64,000 nt of DNA from Sphingomonas sp. LHG3406-1 (GTDB taxonomy: Bacteria; Pseudomonadota; Alphaproteobacteria; Sphingomonadales; Sphingomonadaceae). Under the pieces are notes generated by a model. It did no database searches. It worked only from the letters and a program-made list of their open reading frames with translations, and was not told the origin of the DNA. The stretch covers positions 2,574,001 to 2,638,000 of the forward strand of contig NZ_CP069128.1 of NCBI RefSeq assembly GCF_029637485.1, written 5' to 3'. The position numbers and the translations under genes were made by a program. This document shows positions 54,857 through 63,809 of this stretch, in pieces (positions within the stretch are counted from its first letter, which is position 1; each line of letters starts with the position of its first letter).

Positions 54857-54965
54857 GGCCTGATTGTCCCTTTGAACTCCTTTCGTCCGGCAGCCCGCCG
54901 GTGGCGCTTTCGTCGCTCGTCACCCGGGCGCTGACTGCCTAGCAGCGCTGCGGGAGGACCTCGCC

Positions 54966-55060
54966 CGTCACCCCGGACTTGATCCGAGGTCCATCTTCCT
55001 CTTCTTCATCGATCGCGTCGCGCCAGGCGGTGCGCAAGCCGGGTCAGGTCCGGGGTGGCG
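54966..55060. repeat. Paired palindromic element
   Basis: CGTCACCCCGGACTTGATCC to GGTCAGGTCCGGGGTGGCG; fourth member of the family at 31342. It lies directly before the thioesterase RBS. Confidence 0.75.
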
Positions 55061-55083
55061 AGAACAGGCGAGCGAGGGTCACG

Positions 55084-55497
55084 ATGAGCAGCGACGACGG
55101 GCTGAAGCTGGCGCTCGAGGCCGCCAACGCCATGTCGCCCTTCCACCGCGTGACCGGCTTTGCGGTCGAGGCGGCGGGGCAGGGTGAGGCTGCGCTCTCC
55201 TTCGATGCGAGACCCGAACTCCTCAACCATGCCGGCGCGCTGCATGCGGGCGTGCAGTGCGCGGCGCTGGACACGGCCGCCGGCTATGCCGCCGCGACCA
55301 TCGCCGGGCCGGTGGTCACGCTCCAGTTCAGCACTCAGTTCCTGAGCAGCGCCAGGGGCGAGCGGTTCGAGGCTTCGGCCACGGTAACCAGGGCCGGCAA
55401 GGCGCAGCTCTTCGTCGACGCCCGGCTGTTCGCCTTCCGCGACGGCGAGCGGCGGCTCGTCGCCAGCGCGTCCGCTGTGCTGACCAAGGCGGGATGA
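55084..55497 (+). CDS. PaaI-type hotdog thioesterase
   Basis: 137 residues. Hotdog fold: MSPFHRVTGFAVEAAGQGEA, ELLNHAGALHAGVQCAALDT (the NHAG..H active-site segment), VVTLQFSTQFLSSA, ARLFAFRDGERRLVASASAV. Cleaves an acyl-CoA; substrate unknown. RBS GAGGG. Confidence 0.85.
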   Translation: MSSDDGLKLALEAANAMSPFHRVTGFAVEAAGQGEAALSFDARPELLNHAGALHAGVQCAALDTAAGYAAATIAGPVVTLQFSTQFLSSARGERFEASATVTRAGKAQLFVDARLFAFRDGERRLVASASAVLTKAG

Positions 55498-55566
55498 GGC
55501 TGGCCGAAGGTCCGTAGGTGAGACCCTTGCCGGCCTTCGTCGGTTGAGGCGGCGAGGAGACTTGCC

Positions 55567-55923
55567 ATGGCCGACACCATCGATGCCGACGCCAAGAAGG
55601 AGATCGTCAGCGATTTCCGCGACGCGGTGAACATGACCCCTTCGCAACTGGAGAAGTGGCTCGCCACCGCCGAAAGCCGCGAGGTCGGCTGGAAAGGCGA
55701 GGACGGGCAGGGCTCGGGCGAGAGCGTCGGACACAAGTCGGGCCGGCGGATCATCGAGCTGCTGCACACCAAGGCCGACGATCTCGACGAGGACGATCTT
55801 GCCCACATGAAGAAGGTGGTCGGCTATGTGCACCGGCACCTGGCGCAGAAGCCGGCGCACCCCGACGGCTCGCGCTGGGCGGCGAGCCTCAAGAACTGGG
55901 GTCATGATCCGGCGAAGGATTGA
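55567..55923 (+). CDS. DUF3140 domain protein
   Basis: 118 residues, hydrophilic. FRDAVNMTPSQLEKWLATAE, SVGHKSGRRIIELLHTKADD and HMKKVVGYVHRHLAQKP form the DUF3140 core, often near plasmid- or DNA-related or stress genes; function unknown. RBS GAGGAGA. Confidence 0.85.
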   Translation: MADTIDADAKKEIVSDFRDAVNMTPSQLEKWLATAESREVGWKGEDGQGSGESVGHKSGRRIIELLHTKADDLDEDDLAHMKKVVGYVHRHLAQKPAHPDGSRWAASLKNWGHDPAKD

Positions 55924-55960
55924 GCACAAAAAGGGGCGTCGCACGGATTAGCGTCGCCGC

Positions 55961-56219
55961 ATGCTCGCCAGCCTGTCGCTTGCCATCGCCGCCCAGGATA
56001 GAACTGAGCGCGCTGTCGCGGACAGGGGCGAGTGGTCGGCTCGGTGGAAGGTGCCACCGCGACCGGTGCCGGATCGGGTCACGATCCTCTTCGCAGTCGG
56101 GCCCGAAGGGGAAGCCGCCGATCGTCGTCACGAGATTTGCGCCGGCGCGGACAAGCGAGTCGTCGGACTGCACGCAACCCATGCCTCCTCCGGCGGAGAT
56201 GGAAACGCGAGAGGGGTGA
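55961..56219 (+). other. Possible decayed gene in a 327-base gap
   Basis: A frame from 55961 (MLASLSLAIAAQDRTERAVA) begins like a secreted protein, but sensible wording later (GPKGKPPIVVTRF, DCTQPMPPPAEMET) lies in another frame ending at 56219. This may be a frameshifted remnant; it may also be nothing. Confidence 0.22.
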
Positions 56220-56250
56220 CGGGAACCGGGCGGAAGGTTAGCCTCCCGCC

Positions 56251-57141
56251 ATGTTGATCGCGTTCCTGCTCGCCGCCGCCCCGGCCGCCAGTCCCCCATC
56301 GCCCGAAGGCGCGCGGTCGAGGGCCAATCTCGCCTCCTACCTGAGCCATGACGACTATCCGGCCGATGCCATCCGCAACGAGGAGCAGGGCACGGTCGGC
56401 TTCGAACTGGACGTCTCGCCCGAGGGCCGGGTGACCGCCTGCCGGGTCACCAGTTCGAGCGGGTCGAAGTCCCTGGATGCCACGACCTGCCGGATCATGA
56501 CCGAGCGCCCGCGCTTCGTTCCCGCGCGGGACAGCAAGGGAAGGGCCGTTGCCGACGTGGCGAGTGCAAGCATCCGCTGGGTGCTGCCGGAGGATGACGG
56601 CAACTCGGCGCTGCGCGGGAGCGACGATATCTGGGAAACGACCACCGCCGGCGGCCAGCGTTCGTGCCGTCGCGAGCTTCGCTTCGAAGGCGGGGGGCTG
56701 ATCCACGTGCCTGTCTGCATGCCGATCGACAGGGATTTGGTTCGCGCCGCCGCGGAATATCTGAAGGCGCGACCGGGCGACCTGCTGACTGTTCGCCTGG
56801 AGAACCGCTGGGTGACCGATCCGCTCGATCCCCTGCCGCCCCACGATGAGAGCCGCGGCGAACTGCTGGTGCGCGGCGAGGGGGATTACCGACTTAATGA
56901 GGATCGGTCGGTCCGGGACTGTTCGGCGGGGCGCTTTTCCGCCCGCTTCGACTGGGAGCCTGCGCCCTGTTTCCAGACCAGCTTTGCCGATGCGGTGCCG
57001 CCGGGCACGACCAACGTGCGTCTGTCGGTGCAATGGGTGGTCAGCCGGGGACCGGACCGGCAGCGGCCGGCAATCCTGCCGTCAGCGGTCGGCCCGGACG
57101 GGTCGGTCACCGCCATCGCGCTCGATCCCCCGGCGAAGTAA
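56251..57141 (+). CDS. TonB C-terminal-domain periplasmic protein
   Basis: 296 residues. Short signal MLIAFLLAAAPAASPP. The first half has the TonB-like domain: YLSHDDYPADAIRNEEQGTV, FELDVSPEGRVTACRVTSSS, CRIMTERPRFVPARDSKGR. No TM anchor and no Pro-rich linker, so it is not a full energy transducer. The second half is unlike known domains, with Cys pairs (SCRRELRFEGG, VPVCMP, RDCSAGRF, APCFQTSF). Confidence 0.72.
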   Translation: MLIAFLLAAAPAASPPSPEGARSRANLASYLSHDDYPADAIRNEEQGTVGFELDVSPEGRVTACRVTSSSGSKSLDATTCRIMTERPRFVPARDSKGRAVADVASASIRWVLPEDDGNSALRGSDDIWETTTAGGQRSCRRELRFEGGGLIHVPVCMPIDRDLVRAAAEYLKARPGDLLTVRLENRWVTDPLDPLPPHDESRGELLVRGEGDYRLNEDRSVRDCSAGRFSARFDWEPAPCFQTSFADAVPPGTTNVRLSVQWVVSRGPDRQRPAILPSAVGPDGSVTAIALDPPAK

Positions 57142-57169
57142 CCGCGGACCCCCGGTCGGAGCCCGCGGT
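57141..57169. terminator. Hairpin between convergent genes
   Basis: ACCGCGG (57141-57147) with CCGCGGT (57163-57169); no T-run. Probably a two-way transcription end. Confidence 0.45.
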
Positions 57170-57175
57170 CCTCCG

Positions 57176-57625
<450 letters not shown>

Positions 57626-57629
57626 GGGC

Positions 57630-58085
57630 TTACGCTTCGAGGCCGTGCTTCAGGCTGCTGATCTGGTCATGGCCGTGGCGGACCGACTGATAGGCACGTT
57701 CGATGATCGTCCGGGCCTGGGGGTCGATGTCCGAGCCGAGCGCCGCCTCGAACTTCTCCTTCAGATAATCCTCGCCGCGCTCGACCTCGTTGATGATCGC
57801 CTTGTCGTCGCGGCCGGTCACCGCCGCCTTGAGATCGAGGAAACGCTGGTGGGTGGCGCCGAGGAAGCTGCCGTCATCCGGCGCATTGCCGCCGAGGCGG
57901 CGAATCTCGGAGCGAAGCTCCTCGACGATGCGGCTGCGCTCGTCGGCGTTGCGGCGAAAGATTTCCTGGAAGCGCGTGCCATCCGCATTCTGGGCGGCGT
58001 CGCGATAGCCGTTGACGCTGTCGATCAGCGTCGAGGTGAGGGTCTCGAGCGTGCCGACGCCGCTCTTGTTGTCCGAACCGATCAT
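57630..58085 (-). CDS. PA2169/DUF2383-type four-helix bundle protein
   Basis: 151 residues. TLETLTSTLIDSVNGYRDAA, FRRNADERSRIVEELRSEIR, FLDLKAAVTGRDDKAIINEV and ERGEDYLKEKFEAAL resemble the ferritin-like DUF2383 family, often part of stress regulons. Start MIGSDNKSG with GAGGAG upstream. Behind a candidate EcfG promoter; first gene of a two-gene unit. Confidence 0.85.
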   Translation of the reverse strand: MIGSDNKSGVGTLETLTSTLIDSVNGYRDAAQNADGTRFQEIFRRNADERSRIVEELRSEIRRLGGNAPDDGSFLGATHQRFLDLKAAVTGRDDKAIINEVERGEDYLKEKFEAALGSDIDPQARTIIERAYQSVRHGHDQISSLKHGLEA

Positions 58086-58133
58086 CGATGAACTCCTCGT
58101 CTGTGTAGGGGGGTGGGAAGGTGTTGAAGCAAT

Positions 58134-58158
58134 AACGCCCCGCCACCGCGCCGGTTCG
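58134..58158 (-). promoter_or_regulatory. Candidate EcfG promoter, one mismatch
   Basis: Minus strand CGAAC (58158-58154), 17 bases, GTT (58136-58134), 48 bases before the DUF2383 start. Confidence 0.45.
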
Positions 58159-58285
58159 AATCGGAAACGAATAAAGGCGCAGGATCGCGGCGAGGCGGTG
58201 CCGCAACCGGCGGACTTGTGCACTTGCATGCGGGAGAGTCGCCGCTAGGCAGAGGCTGCGTGCTCGCGCCTGGAGAGATCTCACG

Positions 58286-59605
58286 ATGACTGAACGGACC
58301 GCGCAGATGACGGCCGGACCCACCCCGGCTCCTGCCGGTGGGGGCGGCCGAAGCGCACTCATCCTGATGGCGGCGCTGGTCGTCGGCCTGGTGCTCGGAA
58401 TCCTCGTCGCCGGTTCGGGCGACGGAATCAAGGAACCGCTGGTCCAGACCGCCGGCCTGATCGGCGGGCTGTGGCTCGATGCGCTTCGAATGACCGTGAT
58501 CCCGCTGATCGTCGCCCTGCTGGTGGTCGGCGTGGTCGGCGGTGCCGATGCGGCCCGGGCCGGTGGGCTGGCCGCCAAGGCGGTCGCCTGGTTCGTCGGC
58601 TTCTACATCTTCTCGGCCATCTTCGGGGCGGTGATGACGCCTGCCATTCTGTCGGTATGGCCGCTCCCCGAAGTTGCGGCGCAGGCGCTGCAGGCGGGGC
58701 TCGCCGGCGTCGACCAGAGCGCCACGGCTGCCGCGGTCCCGACCGTCGCCGACTTCTTCAAGACGATCATCCCGCCCAATCCGATCGCGGCCGCGGCAAA
58801 CGACCAGATCCTGCCGCTGGTCTTCTTCACCGCGGTCTTCGCCTTTGCCCTCGCCCGGGTCGACCCTGCGCGTCGCGGCAGCGTGCTCGGCTTCTTCGAA
58901 GGCGTGGCCGACGCCATGCTGCGGGTGATCGGCTGGGTGCTGGCGCTGGCACCGATCGGCGTGCTGGCGCTGGCCTTCGCGGTCGGTGCGGGCGCTGGCG
59001 GCTCCGCACTGGGCGCGGTCGTCCATTATGTCGTGGTCATCTCGATCCTCGGGATCATCCTGACAGTTCTCGGCTTTGCGATCGCAATTGCCGTCGCGGG
59101 CTTTGCGCCTGGCCGCTTCTTCCGTGCCATCACCCCGCCTTCGGTCGTCGCCCTGTCGACGCGTTCGTCGCTCGCCTCCCTGCCGGCCATGCTGCAGGCC
59201 GCGGCCGACCTGCGCATCCGCCAGCGCGACGCCGACGTGGTGCTGCCGCTGGCGGTGGCGCTGTTCCGGGCGACCGGGCCGGCGATGAACATCGGCGTTG
59301 CCCTCTATGTCGCCCATTGGCTGGGCGTGGACATCAGCTGGACCGGCTACATCGCCGGCATCGCCGTCGCCGCCATGGCCTCGCTCGGCGCGGTCAGCCT
59401 GCCTGGCCAGATCAGCTTCGTCACCTCGATCGCGCCGATCAGCATCGCGCTGGGCGTGCCGATCGAGCCACTCGCCTTGTTGCTGGCGCTCGAGACGATT
59501 CCGGACACCTTCCGCACGCTCGGTAATGTGGTGCTCGACGTGGCGGTGACCGGGGCGGTGTCCGAGCACGAGCATGAGCATGACGTGTTGGCGGACGGCG
59601 GCTGA
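58286..59605 (+). CDS. Dicarboxylate/amino acid:cation symporter (DAACS family)
   Basis: 439 residues, about eight TM helices plus re-entrant loops. LRMTVIPLIVALLVVGVVGG, TIIPPNPIAAAANDQILPLV, ALSTRSSLASLPAMLQAAAD (hairpin serines) and FRATGPAMNIGVALYVAH. Takes up C4-dicarboxylates or amino acids with Na+ or H+. The C-terminus ends in His/Glu repeats (EHEHEHD). Confidence 0.9.
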   Translation: MTERTAQMTAGPTPAPAGGGGRSALILMAALVVGLVLGILVAGSGDGIKEPLVQTAGLIGGLWLDALRMTVIPLIVALLVVGVVGGADAARAGGLAAKAVAWFVGFYIFSAIFGAVMTPAILSVWPLPEVAAQALQAGLAGVDQSATAAAVPTVADFFKTIIPPNPIAAAANDQILPLVFFTAVFAFALARVDPARRGSVLGFFEGVADAMLRVIGWVLALAPIGVLALAFAVGAGAGGSALGAVVHYVVVISILGIILTVLGFAIAIAVAGFAPGRFFRAITPPSVVALSTRSSLASLPAMLQAAADLRIRQRDADVVLPLAVALFRATGPAMNIGVALYVAHWLGVDISWTGYIAGIAVAAMASLGAVSLPGQISFVTSIAPISIALGVPIEPLALLLALETIPDTFRTLGNVVLDVAVTGAVSEHEHEHDVLADGG

Positions 59606-59792
59606 CCGCCGTTCGTCGGTCGGCAGACGGCGGAAGGCGGACGGTCGAGCGGCAAGCGACAGTTCAGGGTTGCCCGCCCATCACAAGAGGGCGGCGCGGG
59701 CCGAACGACGAATTCGCCATTGGCAACGTCCTTCGAACGGATGGCAAACCCCCGCGCCGCAACCTTCCTTTGACCTGCGACCGGGGACGAGG
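59606..59792. other. Gap between convergent genes
   Basis: A CCGCCGT/ACGGCGG hairpin (about 59609-59636) follows the symporter stop. Nothing else identified. Confidence 0.4.
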
Positions 59793-60539
59793 TCAGCGGC
59801 CGGCGATGGCCCGGACGCTGTCGGCGTAGAGCCGGCCAACCGGCTGTTCGCTGCCGTCGCCGAGGCGGGCGATCCAGCGGCCGGAAGCGTTACGCTGGAA
59901 GCCGGTGATGAAGTCGCGCCGGACGATCGCCGAGCGATGGAGCCGGACGAAGACCGCCGGGTCGAGGCCTTCCTCGAGCGCCGCCATGCTGTGGTGGATC
60001 AGCCAGCTGCGCGTGCCGACGTGGAGCCGCATATAGTCCCGCTCGGCCGACACCCGGTCGATGTCGATCGAGCGGATCCGGACCAGGCCGGTCAGGTCGG
60101 ATGCCCAGAATTCGTCAAGATAGCGGCCGGCCGGCGGGGGCGGGGCAGTTCCGCTCGCCCGCAGGTCGAGGTGATCGCGGGCGCGCTGAAGGGCGCGCTC
60201 GAGCCGGGCCGGGTCGACCGGCTTGACGAGATAGTCGACGGCCTCGACCTCGAAGGCGGAGACGGCGAACTGGTCGAAGGCGGTGACGAACACGACCGCC
60301 GGTCGCCCTGCGCTGTGAGCGAGGGTGCGGGCGACATCGATCCCGTCCATCCCCGGCATCGCTATGTCCAGGAGAAGGAGATCGGGGCGCAGCGCCTCGG
60401 CCATGCGGCACGCCGCCTCGCCGTCGCTGGCGGTTCCGACGAGGTCGACACCGCCAATTCGGGCGAGCAGAAGCTGCAGCCGCTCGGTAGCGAGCGGCTC
60501 GTCGTCGACCACCAACGTCTTCAAGGGCGGATCATCCAT
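59793..60539 (-). CDS. LytTR-family response regulator
   Basis: 248 residues. Receiver: TLVVDDEPLATERL, LLLDIAMPGMDGIDVA (phosphorylated Asp), TAFDQFAVSAFEVEAVDYLV and KPV. DNA-binding LytTR domain: VSAERDYMRLHVGTRSWLIH, FVRLHRSAIVRRDFI. Its start overlaps the kinase stop by 8 bases, so the pair is coupled. Confidence 0.93.
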   Translation of the reverse strand: MDDPPLKTLVVDDEPLATERLQLLLARIGGVDLVGTASDGEAACRMAEALRPDLLLLDIAMPGMDGIDVARTLAHSAGRPAVVFVTAFDQFAVSAFEVEAVDYLVKPVDPARLERALQRARDHLDLRASGTAPPPPAGRYLDEFWASDLTGLVRIRSIDIDRVSAERDYMRLHVGTRSWLIHHSMAALEEGLDPAVFVRLHRSAIVRRDFITGFQRNASGRWIARLGDGSEQPVGRLYADSVRAIAGR

Positions 60540-61773
60540 CCTGGCTGGTCACCGGCAGAGTCAAAGCTACCTTGTAGCCGCCGTCCGGCAAAGGTCCATG
60601 CTCGACCCCGGCCGAGCGGCCGAAGCGGGCGCTGAGGCGCTGCGCTACATTGGCGAGGCCGACCTTGGTGCCGGGCTTGGGCCCGGACTGGCGCGCCGCC
60701 TTGAGCATGGTGCCGCCGAAATTGCTGACCTCGATCCGCAGCCGACCTGGCAACGGCTCCTCGGCGCAGATCCGGAGCGTCACCTTGTCGCGGGTGTTGC
60801 CGAGCCCGTACTTGATCGCATTTTCGACAATCGGCTGCAGCACCAGGGCCGGCAGCCGGGCAGTCGAGAGCCGGTCCGGCACGACGATCTCTACCTTGAG
60901 CCGGCGCGGAAAACGGACCTTCTCGATCTCAAGGTAGAGACGCTGGAGTTCGATCTCCTCGGCGAGGCTGACGTCCGCGGTGGGGTCGAGCGACAGGCTG
61001 GAGCGAAAGAAGGTCGAAAGCTTCAGGATCATCGATTCCGCCTCTTCCGGGCGGCCGCTCATGACCAGGCTCGACAGGCTGTTGAGCGTGTTGAACAGGA
61101 AGTGCGGATTGACCTGGTAGCGGAGCGCCCGAACCTGGGCGAGCTGGGCGGCGCTTTCGGCCGCCGCAGCGCGGCGCTGCATGTCCAGCGCCTGGGCCTG
61201 GCTCACCGCCGCGAGGTAGACGGCCGACCAGGCGGCGAAGAAGAACAGCCAGACCACCGCCGCATCCGCCGCGATCCGGAACTGGTCGTGCTGCTTGAGA
61301 TCCTGCATGCGCGGCATGGTGACGACCACCGGATCGGCGGCGGCCCGCTCGATGCGCACCTGGTCACCCTTCTGGACGACGACGAAGCCCTCGCGTGCCT
61401 GGAAGCGGAACTCCTCCTTGCTGGTCTTGAGCTGTCCCTCGCTGAGGACAAGGGTCGCGGCCAGCGTCGCCGAGGCAACGAGCGAGCCGATGCCGGCGAC
61501 CAGCGCCTTTCGTCGCATCGACGTTCCGGCCGCCAGCGTGGCGATGGCCACGTAGAGCAGGCCCGTCAGCCCAAGGCCGACCAGCAGGGTGAGTACCTTG
61601 TTGAGCAGGATGGTGAGCGGGTCGCTGCTCAGGAAGGCGCGAGCGATGACGGTGACACAATAAATCGCCCAGAAGCCGAGGATCGCCTGAAGCGCCAGGC
61701 GCCAGTCGGCGAAGCGCCTGCGCCCGCTCCGGTCGGACGGGTGCAACTGGTCGGCGGCAAGCGGCATGTTCAT
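60532..61773 (-). CDS. LytS-type sensor histidine kinase
   Basis: 413 residues. Four or so TM segments (ILGFWAIYCVTVIARAFL, VLTLLVGLGLTGLLYVAIAT, LVASATLAATLVL, VVWLFFFAAWSAVYLAAVSQ) with a periplasmic stretch between the last two. His_kinase domain: RYQVNPHFLFNTLNSLSSLV (phosphorylated His). ATPase: LVLQPIVENAIKYGLGN and VGLANVAQRL. Partner of the LytTR regulator. Confidence 0.92.
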   Translation of the reverse strand: MNMPLAADQLHPSDRSGRRRFADWRLALQAILGFWAIYCVTVIARAFLSSDPLTILLNKVLTLLVGLGLTGLLYVAIATLAAGTSMRRKALVAGIGSLVASATLAATLVLSEGQLKTSKEEFRFQAREGFVVVQKGDQVRIERAAADPVVVTMPRMQDLKQHDQFRIAADAAVVWLFFFAAWSAVYLAAVSQAQALDMQRRAAAAESAAQLAQVRALRYQVNPHFLFNTLNSLSSLVMSGRPEEAESMILKLSTFFRSSLSLDPTADVSLAEEIELQRLYLEIEKVRFPRRLKVEIVVPDRLSTARLPALVLQPIVENAIKYGLGNTRDKVTLRICAEEPLPGRLRIEVSNFGGTMLKAARQSGPKPGTKVGLANVAQRLSARFGRSAGVEHGPLPDGGYKVALTLPVTSQDG

Positions 61774-61855
61774 GGGCCGGAGACTGCCTTGTGCAGCCGG
61801 GACTCGCAAGCGCCGCCGGTCCGCTCGGCGAAGGGAAAGGTGCACTGGTCGAAGT

Positions 61856-61880
61856 GGAACGTGGCCGAGCGCCGACCGTT
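61856..61880 (+). promoter_or_regulatory. Candidate EcfG promoter
   Basis: GGAAC (61856-61860), 17 bases, GTT (61878-61880), 25 bases before the ATG at 61906. Full match to consensus. Confidence 0.6.
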
Positions 61881-61905
61881 CTCCCCGCGAAAGGAACTGC
61901 CCCGA

Positions 61906-62118
61906 ATGACCGACCGTCCCGATACGAGCACGCCGCCTCCGGTTCTTTCGAATGATCCGGACCGCGAGCTGGAGAAGAGGCTGCGCCACAATCCTTCGGA
62001 CGGTGACGCCAAGGTCGATGTCGGCAGCGACGAGTCGATGGACGCCTCCGACCCGCCTTCGTCTTCGCAGCCGGGTTGTGACGACGAGCCGGTGCCGTCT
62101 TCTGGCTTCCCGTCCTAG
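61906..62118 (+). CDS. Small acidic protein, probably stress-induced
   Basis: 70 residues: MTDRPDTSTPPPVLSN, DPDRELEKRLRHNPSDGDAK, VDVGSDESMDASDPPSSSQP. The DVGxDESMDASDPPS wording recurs in short alphaproteobacterial proteins of unknown function. AAGGA 11 bases before ATG. Transcribed from a candidate EcfG promoter, divergent from the kinase. Confidence 0.7.
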   Translation: MTDRPDTSTPPPVLSNDPDRELEKRLRHNPSDGDAKVDVGSDESMDASDPPSSSQPGCDDEPVPSSGFPS

Positions 62119-62318
62119 GGCAATGCCCTGGGTCAAGGTGAGATGATCATTGCGTTGCAGGATTGCGACAGCAGGCGGATTATTGAATCTTCACGAGAAA
62201 TTCCCGTGCAATCGCCTCCGGAACCAGTTTCAATATGAACCGGGGATGGGCCGATGGTTAAGCGATTTGCAACGCTTGATACGTCAATGTTCCTCCCGGA
62301 GTTAAAGGAGCTGGGAGC

Positions 62319-62870
62319 ATGACGACGCGTTCGACGCAGCCTGCCGGTGGAGCGTTGCTGCTGAGCGAGATGAAGGAGTTCGCGGGCTTTCCGAAGGCCA
62401 CGCAGCGCTACATCCGACGCAGCCTCGACATCGCGTTCGGTCGTCGCGATGCGCTTGAATGCTGGGCGCGCGACGAGGGCGAAGCCGCCTCGATCCGGGC
62501 GCAGGGCCGGCTCTACAAGCAGCTCGAAGCGCTCCGTCTTCAGGTTCCGGACGACAGTGGGCTCGACACGATCGACCCGTTCATGGGCCTGCTGATCACG
62601 TTGACCGCCTTCGATCTGGGCCAGGACCGGATCCCGAACTTCGCCGCCTACCGCTTCCTCTACGAGCGATTGCTCGGTGCGGGGGCGCGGGCCTGGCTGC
62701 CGGCGGCCTTCTGCGCCGCGTCGGCCCTCCCGCACCTGCATCCGGACCGTCGCCGGACCCTGCTGCAGTCGATCAGCGAAAGCGCGGCCACCGCGCCAGG
62801 CTGGTCGAACCGCGAGCCGGTGTTCTGGCCGGAGTGGGTCGAGAAGGTGGACGTCGCCGCGGCGGCCTGA
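62319..62870 (+). CDS. Unknown alpha-helical protein
   Basis: 183 residues. FPKATQRYIRRSLDIAFGRR, DALECWARDEGEAASIRAQG, LDTIDPFMGLLITLTAFDLG, FAAYRFLYERLLGAGARAWL. No signal or TM segment, no motif recognised. RBS AAGGAGCTGGGAG is strong. The 200-base region before it holds no other gene. Confidence 0.7.
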   Translation: MTTRSTQPAGGALLLSEMKEFAGFPKATQRYIRRSLDIAFGRRDALECWARDEGEAASIRAQGRLYKQLEALRLQVPDDSGLDTIDPFMGLLITLTAFDLGQDRIPNFAAYRFLYERLLGAGARAWLPAAFCAASALPHLHPDRRRTLLQSISESAATAPGWSNREPVFWPEWVEKVDVAAAA

Positions 62871-62873
62871 TCA

Positions 62874-62960
62874 TGTCACCCCGGGACTGACCCGGGGGTC
62901 AGCCCTTCGCAGCGCCAAGGTCGAACGCAGGTAAGCGGGACCCGGTCAGGGCCGGGATGA
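62874..62960. repeat. Paired palindromic element
   Basis: TGTCACCCCGGGACTGACCC to GACCCGGTCAGGGCCGGGAT; fifth copy of the family. It supplies the stop codon and the last residues of the HAD gene. Confidence 0.75.
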
Positions 62961-63446
62961 TGCTGACGCCCTCACGCTCGGATAGATCTCCGCAAGCCGC
63001 GCGATACTGTCGCGCGCGCTTCGATGGAGGATGTAGATCCCGCCCGCCTGCTCCCACGCCGCCATGTGCCGCTCGCTGTCGTCGACCAGCACGTCGGCGC
63101 CGGCCATGTGCCGGTGCTTGTCGCGGGCCATGCAGGTGATGATCGGAACGCCGGGGAAATGCTCGGCGGCCCAGCGCACCTTCTGCGGCGCGGCCCACTT
63201 GCCGATCGGCAGGCCGGTGAGGATCGTCGGCTCGAGGTGCCGCACCGCATCGAAAAGCTCGTCCGCATCCGCCATCTTCGGCAGCGTGGCGTAGAAGTCG
63301 CTGGCGCGCGCCAGCCGCTTCCAGAATTCGCCCTTGCCGTGCAGTGCCTCGAAGCTCCGGGCATCGCTTCCGAGGAGAGCCTGTACGCCAGCGTCGAGGT
63401 TGGCGAGGACGCCGTCGCAATCGAGGAAGAGCTTCGATTTGCTCAC
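62946..63446 (-). CDS. HAD-like 5'(3')-nucleotidase type phosphatase
   Basis: 166 residues from a GTG start. KLFLDCDGVLANLDAGV holds the DxDGV motif (nucleophile Asp and acid Asp); PTILTGLPIGKW (motif II), KVRWAAEHF and GADVLVDDSERHMAAWEQAG (motif IV). It resembles the 5' deoxynucleotidase (NT5C) group. GTGA overlaps the upstream gene's stop. Confidence 0.85.
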   Translation of the reverse strand: MSKSKLFLDCDGVLANLDAGVQALLGSDARSFEALHGKGEFWKRLARASDFYATLPKMADADELFDAVRHLEPTILTGLPIGKWAAPQKVRWAAEHFPGVPIITCMARDKHRHMAGADVLVDDSERHMAAWEQAGGIYILHRSARDSIARLAEIYPSVRASASSRP

Positions 63447-63799
63447 CGCAGGCGGGCGGGCTTGAGGGTGAGCGGCACGGGATGATCCCATTCCTTCCAG
63501 CCGCGCTCCCTCAGCACGTCGTTGCTCTCCCTGGCCGAGCGGCCGTCCCCGAGCGACCAGGTGATGTGGTAGATGGAGCCGTCGGGTCGGTCGACGCTGC
63601 CGTCGATGCTGACCACCAAAGCCTCCACGCCCTGGTCGTCGTCGGTCGAGCCGAGCACGGCGGCGCGCACGTCCTGCGGCGGCTCGCTGAGGCGGACATC
63701 GAGGGTGACGTGGTGCGCGACGACCCGGGCGTAGCGGGGAGGGTGGTCGCGAAGCAGCGCCTCGCGTTCATCGGGGTCGAGGGTCCAGCCGTTGGTCAT
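63443..63799 (-). CDS. Compact 2H-phosphoesterase-like protein
   Basis: 118 residues. Two HxTx motifs, AHHVTLDVRL and IYHITWSLGDG, spaced about 47 residues apart, are the signature of 2H phosphoesterases (cyclic phosphate or 2',5' bond cleavage). The protein is shorter than the usual 160-200 residues, so this is an inference. Coupled to the HAD gene by a 4-base overlap; 10 bases after the Mur-ligase stop. Confidence 0.6.
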   Translation of the reverse strand: MTNGWTLDPDEREALLRDHPPRYARVVAHHVTLDVRLSEPPQDVRAAVLGSTDDDQGVEALVVSIDGSVDRPDGSIYHITWSLGDGRSARESNDVLRERGWKEWDHPVPLTLKPARLR

Positions 63800-63809
63800 C
63801 GCCCCTCAA

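Noticed and set aside
54067..54942. Long open frames on both strands over the GGA-rich region (up to about 245 residues)
   Set aside because: Compositions are extreme (Arg/Pro/Ser or Gly/Arg), several frames are open at once, and hairpins with tetraloops run through them; they look like by-products of a GC-rich RNA gene.
59574..62118. Long plus-strand frames opposite the kinase and regulator
   Set aside because: They are antisense to well-supported genes; only the 3' part from 61906 is a credible gene.
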